Shown here in pieces: positions 8,615 through 17,730 of a stretch of DNA of 64,000 nt. Origin of the DNA: Qipengyuania sp. JC766 (lineage in GTDB: Bacteria; Pseudomonadota; Alphaproteobacteria; Sphingomonadales; Sphingomonadaceae). Every line of letters starts with the position of its first letter. The stretch's first letter is position 1. The stretch covers positions 1,426,001 through 1,490,000 of the forward strand of contig NZ_JBFEFL010000001.1 of NCBI RefSeq assembly GCF_040717445.1. The letters run 5' to 3'. A program made the translations under genes and the position numbers. A model generated the notes under the pieces. That model saw only the letters and a program-made list of their open reading frames with translations, ran no database searches and was not told the origin of the DNA.

Positions 8615-10492
8615 ATGCAATTCGTCAGCAAGGTCTGGAAGATCATCGTCGCGATCAAGGATCTCCTTGTCATCGCCTTCCTGCTTCTGTTCTTCTTCAT
8701 GCTGTTCGCGGTCCTGACCGCCCGTCCCAGCCCGGCCCAGGTCTACGAAGGCGCGCTGCTGCTCGACCTCGACGGCGTGGTGGTCGAGGAAGCATCTGAA
8801 ATCGATCCCTTCGCAGCGCTTGTCTCCGGCGAGCAGCCGATCCGTGAATACCAGGCCCGCGATCTCATCCACGCGATCGACGAGGCGGCCGGCGACGACC
8901 GGATCAAGGCGGTCGTGCTGGACCTGACCGAATTCCTCGGTGGCGGACACGTCCACCTGCAGGACATCGGCGCCGCGCTCGACCGGGTGCGCGCCGCGGA
9001 CAAGCCGGTCTTCGCCTACGCGCTCGCCTATGCCGACGACCACATGGTGCTCGCTTCCCATGCGAGCGAGGTCTGGGTCGACTCGCAAGGCGGCGCGATC
9101 ATTACGGGCCCCGGCGGCAACCGCCTCTATTACGGCGAACTGCTCGACAATCTGAACGTCAACGCCCGCGTCTACCGCGTCGGCACCTACAAGTCGGCGG
9201 TCGAACCCTATCTCGGCAACGAGATGTCGCCCGAAGCGCGCGAGAACTACTCGCAGCTTTACGGCTCGCTGTGGGAAGAATGGCAGGCCCATGTGAAGAA
9301 GGCCCGGCCCCAGGCGGACATTGCGCGGGTGACGTCCGACCCCGCCGCCTGGGTCGAAGCCGCGGAGGGCGATCTTGCCCAGGCCGCGCTTTCGGCCGGC
9401 CTCGTCGACAAGCTCGGCAACCGGATCGCCTTCGGCGAGCGGGTCAAGGAAGTCGTCGGCGAAGACACTTTGGACGACATGCCAGGCGCCTTCGCCCACA
9501 CCGCGCTCGACCCGTGGCTGGCGGACAATCCGGTCGAAACCGATGGCGATGCCATTGGCGTGATCACCATTGCGGGCGAGATCGTGGACGGCGATGCCGG
9601 TCCCGGCTCCGCCGGCGGCGAACGCATTTCCCGCCTGCTGGACGAGGCACTCGACAGCGACCTGAAGGCGCTCGTCGTGCGGGTCGATTCGCCGGGCGGC
9701 TCGGTGCTCGCCTCGGAACGCATCCGCGAGGCTATCCTGCGTCACAAGGCGAAGGACATCCCGATCGCCGTCTCGATGAGCAATGTCGCGGCGAGCGGCG
9801 GTTACTGGGTTGCCACGCCCGCCGACCGCATCTTCGCCGAGCCGGAGACCATCACTGGCTCCATCGGCATCTTCGCAGTCCTGCCGACCTTCGAAGGGCT
9901 GGCGCAGGAATGGGGCGTCAGCAGCGACGGCGTGCAGACGACCCCGCTATCCGGCCAGCCGGACTTCATCGGCGGCTTCAATCCCGAGATCGAGACGATC
10001 CTGCAGAGCGGCGTGGAGCGCGGCTATGCCGAGTTCCTCCAGCTCGTGGCGCAGAGCCGCAACATGACGCCGGCCCGCGTGGACGAGATCGCGCAGGGGC
10101 GCGTCTGGGACGGCGGCACCGCCCGACAGATCGGTCTGGTGGACCAGTATGGCGGTATCGACGAAGCGCTCGCCTGGGCCGCGTCGGAAGCCGGGCTGGA
10201 AGAGGATGCCTGGCACGTCCAGTACCTCGCCGACCCGCCCAGCGAATACAACGCCTTCATGCGGGCGCTGTTCTCCGGCGACGATACGCAGGCGCATTCG
10301 GGCGGCGACGTCTTCGCCCTGATGGCCCGGCGGCAGACCGCGCTCTTCGGACAGGTGGAAGCCGATATTGAGGGACTGATGCAAGCGAAGGGCAAGCAGG
10401 CCTACTGCCTCGAATGCCCAACGCAGCCCCGCGCCACCGCGCGGCGCGATCTGTCCGGATCGTGGCTGGCGAAATTCCTCCTCGCCGAGTGA
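8615..10492 (+). CDS. sppA: Signal peptide peptidase SppA, 67-kDa type
   Basis: A 625-residue membrane-bound serine protease that degrades cleaved signal peptides. An N-terminal membrane anchor is visible at ~12-36 (very Leu/Phe-rich). It has the duplicated SppA fold: the first half carries the general-base lysine in TYKSAVEPYLGN (~192) and the second half the nucleophilic serine in NVAASGGYWVAT (~393). That split Ser/Lys arrangement marks the long SppA form. The frame stays open further upstream, but the ATG at 8615 has an AGGGG site and leads straight into the membrane anchor. It is divergent from pyrB and has no partner in an operon. Confidence 0.93.
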   Translation: MQFVSKVWKIIVAIKDLLVIAFLLLFFFMLFAVLTARPSPAQVYEGALLLDLDGVVVEEASEIDPFAALVSGEQPIREYQARDLIHAIDEAAGDDRIKAVVLDLTEFLGGGHVHLQDIGAALDRVRAADKPVFAYALAYADDHMVLASHASEVWVDSQGGAIITGPGGNRLYYGELLDNLNVNARVYRVGTYKSAVEPYLGNEMSPEARENYSQLYGSLWEEWQAHVKKARPQADIARVTSDPAAWVEAAEGDLAQAALSAGLVDKLGNRIAFGERVKEVVGEDTLDDMPGAFAHTALDPWLADNPVETDGDAIGVITIAGEIVDGDAGPGSAGGERISRLLDEALDSDLKALVVRVDSPGGSVLASERIREAILRHKAKDIPIAVSMSNVAASGGYWVATPADRIFAEPETITGSIGIFAVLPTFEGLAQEWGVSSDGVQTTPLSGQPDFIGGFNPEIETILQSGVERGYAEFLQLVAQSRNMTPARVDEIAQGRVWDGGTARQIGLVDQYGGIDEALAWAASEAGLEEDAWHVQYLADPPSEYNAFMRALFSGDDTQAHSGGDVFALMARRQTALFGQVEADIEGLMQAKGKQAYCLECPTQPRATARRDLSGSWLAKFLLAE

Positions 10493-10576
10493 GGCGAAGG
10501 CTTGTCAATCTCACGGGCGCGTCGTAAAGGCGCGCCCCCAAGCCGGATCGGGAAAGGTTTCCCGAACCAGACCGGC

Positions 10577-10651
10577 GGGCGCGTAGCTCAGTGGTAGAGC
10601 ACACCCTTCACACGGGTGGGGTCGCAAGTTCAATCCTTGCCGCGCCCACCA
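10577..10651 (+). tRNA. tRNA-Val (CAC)
   Basis: The full cloverleaf can be drawn: a 7-bp acceptor GGGCGCG/CGCGCCC, D arm GCTC/GAGC, anticodon stem CACCC/GGGTG with loop TTCACAC (anticodon CAC), T arm GCAAG/CTTGC with loop TTCAATC, discriminator A and an encoded CCA. A T-run follows at once. Its 3' end marks the change from core chromosome to accessory DNA, so it is the probable integration site of the island. Confidence 0.97.
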
Positions 10652-10880
10652 TTTTTTCAAGCACTTAGAAGAGATGGCGCCGCTTTCCCTGTAAAAAACC
10701 TGTAAAACACCGGTGGGAGTTTGCGAACATCGGCGGTCAGTTCTGCGTGCCCTTGAGAGCTGCCGAACCTTTTTCGAGGGTGCTTCCCCACAACGGATCG
10801 CGCCAAGCATTTCAGCCTGAACAAATTGCCTCGCGCCACAGTGTCGTATCGGCGCCATCATCCGCCGACGTTGTTCATCC
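10652..10880. other. Junction region between tRNA-Val and the accessory island
   Basis: 229 bp with no convincing gene. It opens with six T directly after the tRNA CCA. Two direct copies of CCTGTAAAA at 10688-10696 and 10699-10707 are spaced 11 bp, like arm-type integrase sites. No integrase frame is intact here. Minus-strand readings across the tRNA and this region are open by chance. Confidence 0.5.
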
Positions 10881-12593
10881 TTAATCGCTTCCGCATCGCA
10901 CTTTGATGGCTTTCAATCCCCAGCGCTGCCTCCTGCGATCAAAACTTATGAGAGCAATCCCTTCGACGACATCACAGTCATTGACCCGCCCAGCGGCAAT
11001 CACCGGCGGCGGTATGAAGATGCCGTCGGCCGTGAAACCCATTCCGTTATTCACTCTAACCTCTTCGTGAAAGGTTCGCCCCAGATAGCCGGGAATTCGC
11101 GCGTCTGACTGTTCGATTGAGAGCAGGCTTGTTCTGGGACCATCTGATCCTTTCACGGTATCCACCTGAACACAAACTACCTGGCCCTCTTTAGGAGGCT
11201 CCCTGAGCATGTTGAACGGAGCCACCCCATCCACGCCTTTGTCGACGATGTAGTGGAACAATTTTCGCTTGAAATTGACGTGATCGATGACGGCGAGCTG
11301 CTTAGGCAGTTGAGCCAAGAGATATTCATCAGCAGGACCGCTCAATTTATCGTAAAATGACGGCGTGACTGGCTGTGGAGATGTTTGCAAATACCATCCA
11401 CGATGCGTTAGTTCTTCGGCCCTTTTCGGCACATTGTGACCGGCCTCTCTGCTGGCCTCAATGACCCGGTCTACTTCTGCTCGAGCCTCGCCCGGATAGA
11501 GTTCCGCCACCGCCTCTGCGAATTTTAATCGGATCTTGCTGGTGAAGATATCGTCCGACGAACAGGTGAGAGCCTTGGCAAAACAAGCGAGCTGCGTAGC
11601 CCGGTCTTCCACGAGGTCTCCCAGAAGATCCCAAGCCCAAAATTCGCGAGACTTCGCGCGAACGAATTCGACTGCAAGCGACCGCGCTTCATCGACGCGA
11701 CCTAATCGACTGAGAAGCTTGACATGGTTCATCTTCAGCCATTGATTGTCAGGGAACCTCTCCGAGACCCGTTCAAGGTGAACGAGAGCGAATTCAACAT
11801 CCGCTTCGGTGCCATGCGCTGCAGCGTCCTTGGCAACAAAATTCACTAAGCTCTCGCTTAAGGCAGGTAACGTCTTCCCGTCGTTTGTCCGGAAGCGTTC
11901 ATCGTCTTCGCTGCGGAATGATTGGAGATCCCACATCCGGACCAGTGGAAGGATCTTTATGTGACCTGCTTTGGCGAGAGTAAGTGCCTGCTGTGCAATT
12001 CTGCTATGCAAAAGGTCCGGCCCCGAGAGGCCAAGCTTGAAGTAGTCAGAGATATGACGGCGGGCTTTCCCGATTGGTGCACCAGCCAACGAGGATCCTT
12101 GACCTGCTTTGATTACGCGTTGAGTTGCGTGACAAAGTTCCCAACCGAAAGACATCCGGTCAGCTTCGCGAAGTTTCCCGGCATCAGCAATTCGCTTAAA
12201 AATCGCGATCGCTCCGTCGTGGTCACCTTGCCTACCGATCTGCCGTGCGCGCTCGGCTTCCCGTCCTGTCTCATCCGCCAGTGACAGCCATCGTTCTCGC
12301 TGGGCGAAAAGAACCTCGTCGGATGCCTGCACCGGTAGGTCGGCTAGCTCGGATAAATACCGATTAAGGTCGTCACCATTGGAGCTATTTGCATGGCGCT
12401 TGACGAGCTCAATCACGCACCAAGCAAAGGCGCCCAGTATCCAACCATCCGAGGGAAACTCCGCCCTCGCTCTCTTGCCGAGCTCATAGGCTTCAGCAAC
12501 TTGTCCTGACTTGCGCAGCCTGGTTATCTCGCGGAAAAGTTCTTTGGTGCGGTCGGTAGAGGAACCACCCGATGTGCTAGCGAAAAATGGCAT
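10881..12593 (-). CDS. TPR-repeat protein coupled to SF1 helicase
   Basis: A 570-residue cytoplasmic protein without a signal peptide. The N-terminal ~400 residues are helical repeats of TPR type (for example EITRLRKSGQVAEAYELGKR near residue 23 and LVHLERVSERFPDNQWLKMN mid-protein). The last ~150 residues look beta-rich, possibly OB or cold-shock-like (GQVVCVQVDTVKGSDGPRTS, then a second block to the end). It begins at the stop codon of the upstream helicase gene through a TAATG overlap, so the two are made together. The family is not one I can name. By context it is an accessory or sensor subunit of the helicase, perhaps in a defence or repair pair. Confidence 0.6.
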   Translation of the reverse strand: MPFFASTSGGSSTDRTKELFREITRLRKSGQVAEAYELGKRARAEFPSDGWILGAFAWCVIELVKRHANSSNGDDLNRYLSELADLPVQASDEVLFAQRERWLSLADETGREAERARQIGRQGDHDGAIAIFKRIADAGKLREADRMSFGWELCHATQRVIKAGQGSSLAGAPIGKARRHISDYFKLGLSGPDLLHSRIAQQALTLAKAGHIKILPLVRMWDLQSFRSEDDERFRTNDGKTLPALSESLVNFVAKDAAAHGTEADVEFALVHLERVSERFPDNQWLKMNHVKLLSRLGRVDEARSLAVEFVRAKSREFWAWDLLGDLVEDRATQLACFAKALTCSSDDIFTSKIRLKFAEAVAELYPGEARAEVDRVIEASREAGHNVPKRAEELTHRGWYLQTSPQPVTPSFYDKLSGPADEYLLAQLPKQLAVIDHVNFKRKLFHYIVDKGVDGVAPFNMLREPPKEGQVVCVQVDTVKGSDGPRTSLLSIEQSDARIPGYLGRTFHEEVRVNNGMGFTADGIFIPPPVIAAGRVNDCDVVEGIALISFDRRRQRWGLKAIKVRCGSD

Positions 12594-15304
12594 TAGGCGA
12601 TAATTTCGGTAGTCACGATTTCCACAACATCACGCATCAGCTTAAGGCCATCGGCCGACTCTTCAGGATTGATCGGGATGCAGCGCGTGAACCGATCCTT
12701 TCCATCGAAGTAGATGTCGATCGTAGCCTCGTGGTTATTGCGCCCCGTAATATAACGCAGGTTCCACTGGTGCTCTTTCATCGATTTGACCGAGATGTTC
12801 CTTCCGGCAAGTTGACCTCGGAACAGCGTATCAAAGTCTGCGATGAATGAACGGGTCGGGCTGGCCTCCTTCTGGTGTGTGTCGGCACCATCCGTTGCCA
12901 GCGTTAGCCCGACCAGAGGGCCAATTCGTTCCCTTAGATCATCAGCAAGGGGCCCGTCGGGATGAACGGTCATCGATCGCAGCTGGAATCTGCGGTTGTA
13001 ACTAAGATTGATGCGGCATCCCGCTGTAGCACGGCTGCAGTAGAGGACTTCCTGATACTGATGATGAGCCACATCGTCGATCGAAATGCCGGAGCCTTCC
13101 AGAGCCGCTCTTGAGCGAGCAAGAACTTCATTGCGGAAGGTCGAAAGCGGTGTCGGGCCGTTCTGGTCTGTGCCCCCGTCAACAACCCCTGTTGCAAAGT
13201 CTTTTAGCGATGGCCCAGCAACTTTGATCTTCACTTCCGGGGGATTGACCATGAACAGTTTAGAACGGGCACGGGTCATGGCCGTATAAAGCCAGCGAAA
13301 GGTGTCCTCGTTTCGGGGATCGCTCCCACTAGGGCACAGAACCACGACTTCATCCCACTCCCCACCCTGCGCCTTGTGACAAGTGACCGCATAGCCGAAT
13401 TTGGCTCTCATCGCATTGAAGTAAGGGTCCTGCCGAATGGTCTGCGTAAGGTGGCGCGGATCAGCCTTCTTGATATCGGGATGGCGCCGAAGGAAGTCGA
13501 CATAGAGCGCGCGTTGCTCGTCAGGTGTCAGGCCAGAGTGGCGGTCGTGCAGTAGCGTGTCGATGACTTTAACCTGCTGGATGCCCTGTTCACCGTTTTC
13601 CAAGTTCATCGCTATCTCGATGTCCCGGAAGAGTAGGTCGATAGTAACTTGCTCCGTATTGTCGGTGCCCTCGACGCGGCGGGAGAGCTTTACGCTTCTG
13701 CGCTCAACCACTGGCTCCACACCGCAGACCTCGACAAATTCGCCATTCGCGAGAAATTTTTCGCCTACGAACGTGTTCGCTGTGACCATAAGCCGATCCC
13801 CCGATCGAACTTCGTTATGATCAGGGAACAGTTCTGCCCTGACGGCGCGATTGATATCCGCGGCCTCAGCATTCGACCGTGTTATGACCATCGGTTGGCG
13901 GCCTTGGCTTCGCAGAACCTGCAGATATGTTGGGATGATGTCACCATGCCCAAGTCGCACTACATCTTCGTCAAAGTCGAAACTCAACCCACGGAAAGCA
14001 CCTTCGTCGACCCCCTTCCGTAGTGGTCGCACGTTTGTCAGGATGGAGCTCTCAGAACCTTGCCGAACGATTTCCGTCAGACGGTATTCGGCTGCGCGAT
14101 AGCCATAGAGATGGTTGAGATACTCCTCATCAAGAGCGGGCGAGGTGTTCATGCCGACAGGGGTAAGCTGGACAGGATCGCCGATGAAGATCACCTTCCG
14201 ATCCGTGCCCGGCGTCTGCATACCGACGTATTCGAGAAGGTCCTTTAGCAGATAGCCGCTGCCCGAACGGAAGAAATCGGACTCACTGAAAGCGTCGGAA
14301 ACGAGCGAGGCCTCGTCAACGATGTAAACGGTGTTGGCGGAATCCCTGTTCGCGGCAATGCTGGCGAAAACCTTGAAGCTGGCAAGACCTGATCCATCTT
14401 CTCCGTCTTCGCCTAACCTCCGCAAATTACCGTAATCATAAATCAGGCTGTGAAGGGTGCGGGCCCGACGCCCCGTCTTCTCGCCGATAATTTTGGCGGC
14501 ACGCCCTGTCGGCGCGCCTATCACATACTGCCGGCCCTGCGATGATAGGTATTCGACAAGACCTTTGGCCATGAATGTCTTGCCGGTGCCTGCATCGCCC
14601 TTGAGCAGCATGATGCGTTGGTTCGAGTCGTTGAGAAAAGATTCGAGCGCGTCGGCGCAGCCTAACTGGTCCTCGTTGAGCTCCTCATTGAACGCTTCTC
14701 GCATCGATATACGAGTGCGAAGATCACGAATGCTGGGATCGACTTTGGCGAGCGCTGCAGCGACTTCTCGACGGATGCGCCGGACGCGGTCTTCGGGAAA
14801 ATTAACGACGTTGTCCTGCTGCTGCATCTCGGCGCTGTCGGGATGCGGCCTGCAGTCGCCGCTCTCTACATCCTCCATCCCAGAGTTTTGGCCATATGGG
14901 CGAATCAACCAGTCGATCTCAGGACGGATGAGCCGGACAAACCAGCATCCCAGTGTCCACGCATCATAGACTAGGTCCTCCGCTCGCTCGGACGTGACTT
15001 CCTTCCCGTGAGCTCCATCATTTCCGAACTTCCTGATGGTGTGGAACTTCGCCAGGAGACGCCGCTCCAAGAGATTGTCCCGCTCCAGCAAAAGCAACCG
15101 GTCAAATTGCGTATCCTCATCGGAAAGCGGCAACCCAAAATGCTTGAACAGCAATGCAACCAAGGTCTCTGTGAAGCTGCGCAATCGAACCGCTGAAATG
15201 TCCGGGTCGGTTGCGACAGCATTGCCCGCTTTCAAGGCGAGATCGTGTAGGTCTGGCCAACCCTGCCTAAGAAAATCGAACTCGGAAGAAATGATATCAG
15301 ACAT
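12593..15304 (-). CDS. SF1B (RecD/Pif1-like) helicase with N-terminal DUF4145-like domain
   Basis: A 903-residue protein. Residues ~30-125 resemble a DUF4145/HEPN-like helical domain (LLAKFHTIRKFGNDGAHGKE). The helicase core has Walker A GDAGTGKT (~235-242), Walker B VYIVDEASLV (~331) and GDPVQLTPV. The UvrD_C_2 motifs TCHKAQGGEWDEVVVL (~645) and YTAMTRARSKLF (~677) are the hallmark of 5'-3' SF1B helicases. About 200 further residues of unknown fold follow. DUF4145-helicase fusions are common in defence islands. The partner is the TPR protein in the overlapping gene. No nuclease motif was recognised. Confidence 0.8.
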   Translation of the reverse strand: MSDIISSEFDFLRQGWPDLHDLALKAGNAVATDPDISAVRLRSFTETLVALLFKHFGLPLSDEDTQFDRLLLLERDNLLERRLLAKFHTIRKFGNDGAHGKEVTSERAEDLVYDAWTLGCWFVRLIRPEIDWLIRPYGQNSGMEDVESGDCRPHPDSAEMQQQDNVVNFPEDRVRRIRREVAAALAKVDPSIRDLRTRISMREAFNEELNEDQLGCADALESFLNDSNQRIMLLKGDAGTGKTFMAKGLVEYLSSQGRQYVIGAPTGRAAKIIGEKTGRRARTLHSLIYDYGNLRRLGEDGEDGSGLASFKVFASIAANRDSANTVYIVDEASLVSDAFSESDFFRSGSGYLLKDLLEYVGMQTPGTDRKVIFIGDPVQLTPVGMNTSPALDEEYLNHLYGYRAAEYRLTEIVRQGSESSILTNVRPLRKGVDEGAFRGLSFDFDEDVVRLGHGDIIPTYLQVLRSQGRQPMVITRSNAEAADINRAVRAELFPDHNEVRSGDRLMVTANTFVGEKFLANGEFVEVCGVEPVVERRSVKLSRRVEGTDNTEQVTIDLLFRDIEIAMNLENGEQGIQQVKVIDTLLHDRHSGLTPDEQRALYVDFLRRHPDIKKADPRHLTQTIRQDPYFNAMRAKFGYAVTCHKAQGGEWDEVVVLCPSGSDPRNEDTFRWLYTAMTRARSKLFMVNPPEVKIKVAGPSLKDFATGVVDGGTDQNGPTPLSTFRNEVLARSRAALEGSGISIDDVAHHQYQEVLYCSRATAGCRINLSYNRRFQLRSMTVHPDGPLADDLRERIGPLVGLTLATDGADTHQKEASPTRSFIADFDTLFRGQLAGRNISVKSMKEHQWNLRYITGRNNHEATIDIYFDGKDRFTRCIPINPEESADGLKLMRDVVEIVTTEIIA

Positions 15305-15469
15305 TTGGTCGGTCTAGAATAAGGTGCCGACATGTCCAACCACACTCTTCCTAAAGAGAATAAAAAGGCGATCTCGGGGGAGGGTCATAACTCGCACGTC
15401 GGGAAACGCTTGTCGTTCTCGCCCCTAACGAAAACGATTTGGTAACCATCTCCCTAGAGAAGGATGCAA

Positions 15470-16045
15470 ATGAAAGCTCCTGATGCACACTCCCTCCTGC
15501 TCACATGCCAAGCCCCTCAAAAAGCTTTGACCGAGTTCGGCGATGCTGTCGCCCGGGGTCGCATTAGCGGCACCGCTTCGGTGCTCTACTTGGAGACTGG
15601 TCACGTGGGCGAATTTGCAAAGATCCAACGTTATTGGCTGCGCATCGAAGAGCAGGCTCAGCAGGCCGCTGTGTGGACTTGGGGTAGAGCTGAACTAGCA
15701 AGCCACGGCGAAAACCCCGCAATACGCTTGAGCGAAATCGAGTTCGACGAGGTCGCCGTCGCGAGCTTTGTCGCAGAACGAAAACCATCAAAGCCAAAAC
15801 GCGGAAAAAAGCGAATACAAGATGATTGGACGCCATTCTGGCTAGCGGCAATTCAGCTAGCCAAAGCCGGACGATTGAATGCTGGATATTTCCCAACGAA
15901 GAAGGCTCTTCATGACCGTCTCCACGTGATGATGGGAGCGACGATGGATCTCCAATCGATCACACCGCTGTCTAGTGTAATCTACGAAGAAGTGTTGGAA
16001 CCAACTGCTGTCGAGGTCGAGCAGGCGGTGGCCGAGACCGACTAA
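15470..16045 (+). CDS. Hypothetical protein of replication-like module
   Basis: A 191-residue protein that I do not recognise. It is slightly acidic at the end, with a Lys-rich stretch in the middle (RKPSKPKRGKKRIQ) suggestive of nucleic-acid contact and a C-terminal conserved-looking block (MMGATMDLQSITPLSSVIYE). Of two adjacent ATG codons (15464, 15470) the second has GAGAAGG at proper spacing and is chosen. It is the first gene before an HTH protein and a RepA-like ATPase, and divergent from the helicase pair. It may be a regulator or replication accessory of the element, which is inference from position only. Confidence 0.6.
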   Translation: MKAPDAHSLLLTCQAPQKALTEFGDAVARGRISGTASVLYLETGHVGEFAKIQRYWLRIEEQAQQAAVWTWGRAELASHGENPAIRLSEIEFDEVAVASFVAERKPSKPKRGKKRIQDDWTPFWLAAIQLAKAGRLNAGYFPTKKALHDRLHVMMGATMDLQSITPLSSVIYEEVLEPTAVEVEQAVAETD

Positions 16046-16056
16046 GCCTCGAAGCG

Positions 16057-16100
16057 CCAATTGCGCAGCATTTGCGCACCAATTGCGCACCAATTGCGCA
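16057..16100. repeat. Four tandem 11-bp iteron-like repeats
   Basis: Four head-to-tail units of exactly 11 bp: CCAATTGCGCA at 16057, 16079 and 16090, plus the variant GCATTTGCGCA at 16068. The period equals about one helical turn, so a protein could bind all units on one DNA face. They lie between the 191-residue gene and the HTH gene, 98 nt before the latter's start. Likely an operator or an origin iteron set for the adjacent HTH and RepA-like proteins. Confidence 0.8.
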
Positions 16101-16197
16101 CCTTGCTCATCTTTTAGCATTCAGCACACCTCCCGAATCGGCGTCAATTCACTCTCCGACCGCGAATCATGCCGATTGCGGGAACGGAGAAGAAAAA

Positions 16198-16359
16198 ATG
16201 GAATTGATTACCATCGCCGAGACAATGCGCCGCCTTTCTCTGGGCCGCACGAAAGTATACCAACTGCTCGCCGAAGGGCACTTGCAGTCGGTAAAAATTG
16301 GGAGATGCCGCCGCATCCTTGCCGAAAGCCTCGACGCGTTCGTGCGAGGTGAAGCATGA
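16198..16359 (+). CDS. Excisionase-type helix-turn-helix DNA-binding protein
   Basis: A 53-residue protein with the full excisionase/HTH_17 pattern: LITIAETMRRLSLGRTKVYQ (helix-turn-helix), then LLAEGHLQSVKIGRCRRI (wing) and LDAFVRGEA. The ATG at 16198 has GGAGAAG 6 nt upstream. An earlier in-frame start would run through the 11-bp repeats and is rejected. The stop overlaps the next gene's ATG (ATGA), so it is co-translated with the RepA-like ATPase. It probably binds the 11-bp repeats just upstream, as an excision or copy-control factor. Confidence 0.85.
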   Translation: MELITIAETMRRLSLGRTKVYQLLAEGHLQSVKIGRCRRILAESLDAFVRGEA

Positions 16360-17684
16360 GGCCCCCGGTCGATCACGAGGTCTTTGGTTTTGACCTCAAG
16401 GCTGGGCAGAAGGTTATAGGCACAGAATGTCACGTCGACGAAAACAAGAACCTTCTCTTCCGCAAGCATTTCGTAAAACCTGGCGAAAACGGGAAGGCTG
16501 AAGTCCGTCTTTATGATCACCCGGACGGCAATGGTGGATGGAAGGCTGGACGCGGCCCGCGAGTCTATCGGTCACACGAACCGGCTCTGGCGGGTTCAAC
16601 CCACCAGCGAGCCGGCTCCCTAAACGAAGACCAAGCCTCATTCCAACTCATTCATGTTGGCGACCTTGAGTATCGCCCGCCCGAATATCTGATTGAGGGC
16701 CTTCTGGAGACGGATACACTAGGGGTAACCTTCGGGGCGCCCGCATCAGCCAAGTCATTCATCGCAGTGGACATTGCGCTTTGCGTTGCCACCGGGACTC
16801 CATTTCATGGGCGCTCGGTAAAGCGCGGCCCAGTAATCTACATTGCTGGCGAGGGGCGAAGTGGTCTTGCACGCCGTTTTGGAGCGTGGAGCGCCTATCA
16901 TGAAGTCCCACTTCAAAGCGCTGCTTGCTATATGTCGACGTGTGCTGCGAGTTTCCTTGATAGCAAAAGCGCTGAGACAGTGACGGCGGCAGTGCACAAG
17001 ATCGCGGAAAAGAAGGGGGCACCCGCCTTGATCGTGATCGACACGCTGGCCCGAAACTTTGGTCCCGGTGACGAGAACAGCACTGCGGAAATGTCAAGGT
17101 TCGTGGCTGCTCTCGACAGACTTCGGGGAGAGTTTCCTGGTAGCACCATCCTCGTCATCCACCATAGCGGGCATTCCGACCACCAGCGTGCTCGAGGCGC
17201 GATGGCTCTGAAGGGAGCGCTAGACAGCGAGTATAGAGTAGAAAAAGCTGAAAACTTGGTGACACTGGTAAACACCAAGATGAAGGACGCACCACAACCT
17301 TCGCCGATTGCGTTGAAACTGGAGGACGTGGCAATCGGTAATGGAGCATCAAGCGCCGTGCTCGTAGAAACAGAAGCTCCTAGACGGACGGAGAAGGTGT
17401 CGTCGGCACACAAGCTGGCGCGAGACACCTACATTTCCGCTGCGATCGCGAGCTCTAACTGGCGTGACGATACCGGTGGAGGTCTGCACATCAACGAATG
17501 GCGTATTCGCTTTTACGCCGAACACACGGGTCATAACAACGATACTAAGCGTCAGGCTTTCAATCGCGTTCGAAAAGAGCTTCAACGCGAGGGATTGATT
17601 TCGGTCGACGACAACTTCTGCCTTTGGGATGACGCTGCAATCATCAAGGCGATCTATTCGGGACGAGAAGGCTCATGTGCATAG
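16356..17684 (+). CDS. RepA-like AAA ATPase / replicative helicase
   Basis: A 442-residue RecA-fold ATPase of the RepA/AAA_25 type found in plasmids and integrative elements. Residues ~1-100 are a variable N-terminus (first block FGFDLKAGQKVIGTECHVDE). The P-loop is degenerate but typical for this family (FGAPASAKSF, ~126). Walker B is LIVIDTLARNFG (~225), followed by the HHSGHSD motif. The C-terminal ~100 residues look like a winged-helix domain. It is the last gene of the HTH operon and is followed by a long perfect hairpin. The role is probably replication or maintenance of the island when excised. Confidence 0.8.
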   Translation: MRPPVDHEVFGFDLKAGQKVIGTECHVDENKNLLFRKHFVKPGENGKAEVRLYDHPDGNGGWKAGRGPRVYRSHEPALAGSTHQRAGSLNEDQASFQLIHVGDLEYRPPEYLIEGLLETDTLGVTFGAPASAKSFIAVDIALCVATGTPFHGRSVKRGPVIYIAGEGRSGLARRFGAWSAYHEVPLQSAACYMSTCAASFLDSKSAETVTAAVHKIAEKKGAPALIVIDTLARNFGPGDENSTAEMSRFVAALDRLRGEFPGSTILVIHHSGHSDHQRARGAMALKGALDSEYRVEKAENLVTLVNTKMKDAPQPSPIALKLEDVAIGNGASSAVLVETEAPRRTEKVSSAHKLARDTYISAAIASSNWRDDTGGGLHINEWRIRFYAEHTGHNNDTKRQAFNRVRKELQREGLISVDDNFCLWDDAAIIKAIYSGREGSCA

Positions 17685-17730
17685 AGACCCGGCAGCAAGC
17701 AGCTACGAAGTCCCTCAGTCGACCCTGCAA

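Noticed and set aside
10515-10537. Hairpin GGGCGCG/CGCGCCC after sppA, same 7 bp as the tRNA-Val acceptor stem
   Set aside because: No T-run, and GC-rich 7-mers recur easily at this GC content. Not enough for a terminator or att call.
10511-10861. Minus-strand open frame of 116 codons across the tRNA-Val gene
   Set aside because: It is the antisense reading of the tRNA and its flank, a well-known false gene pattern (RQGLNLRPHPCEGC-like text).
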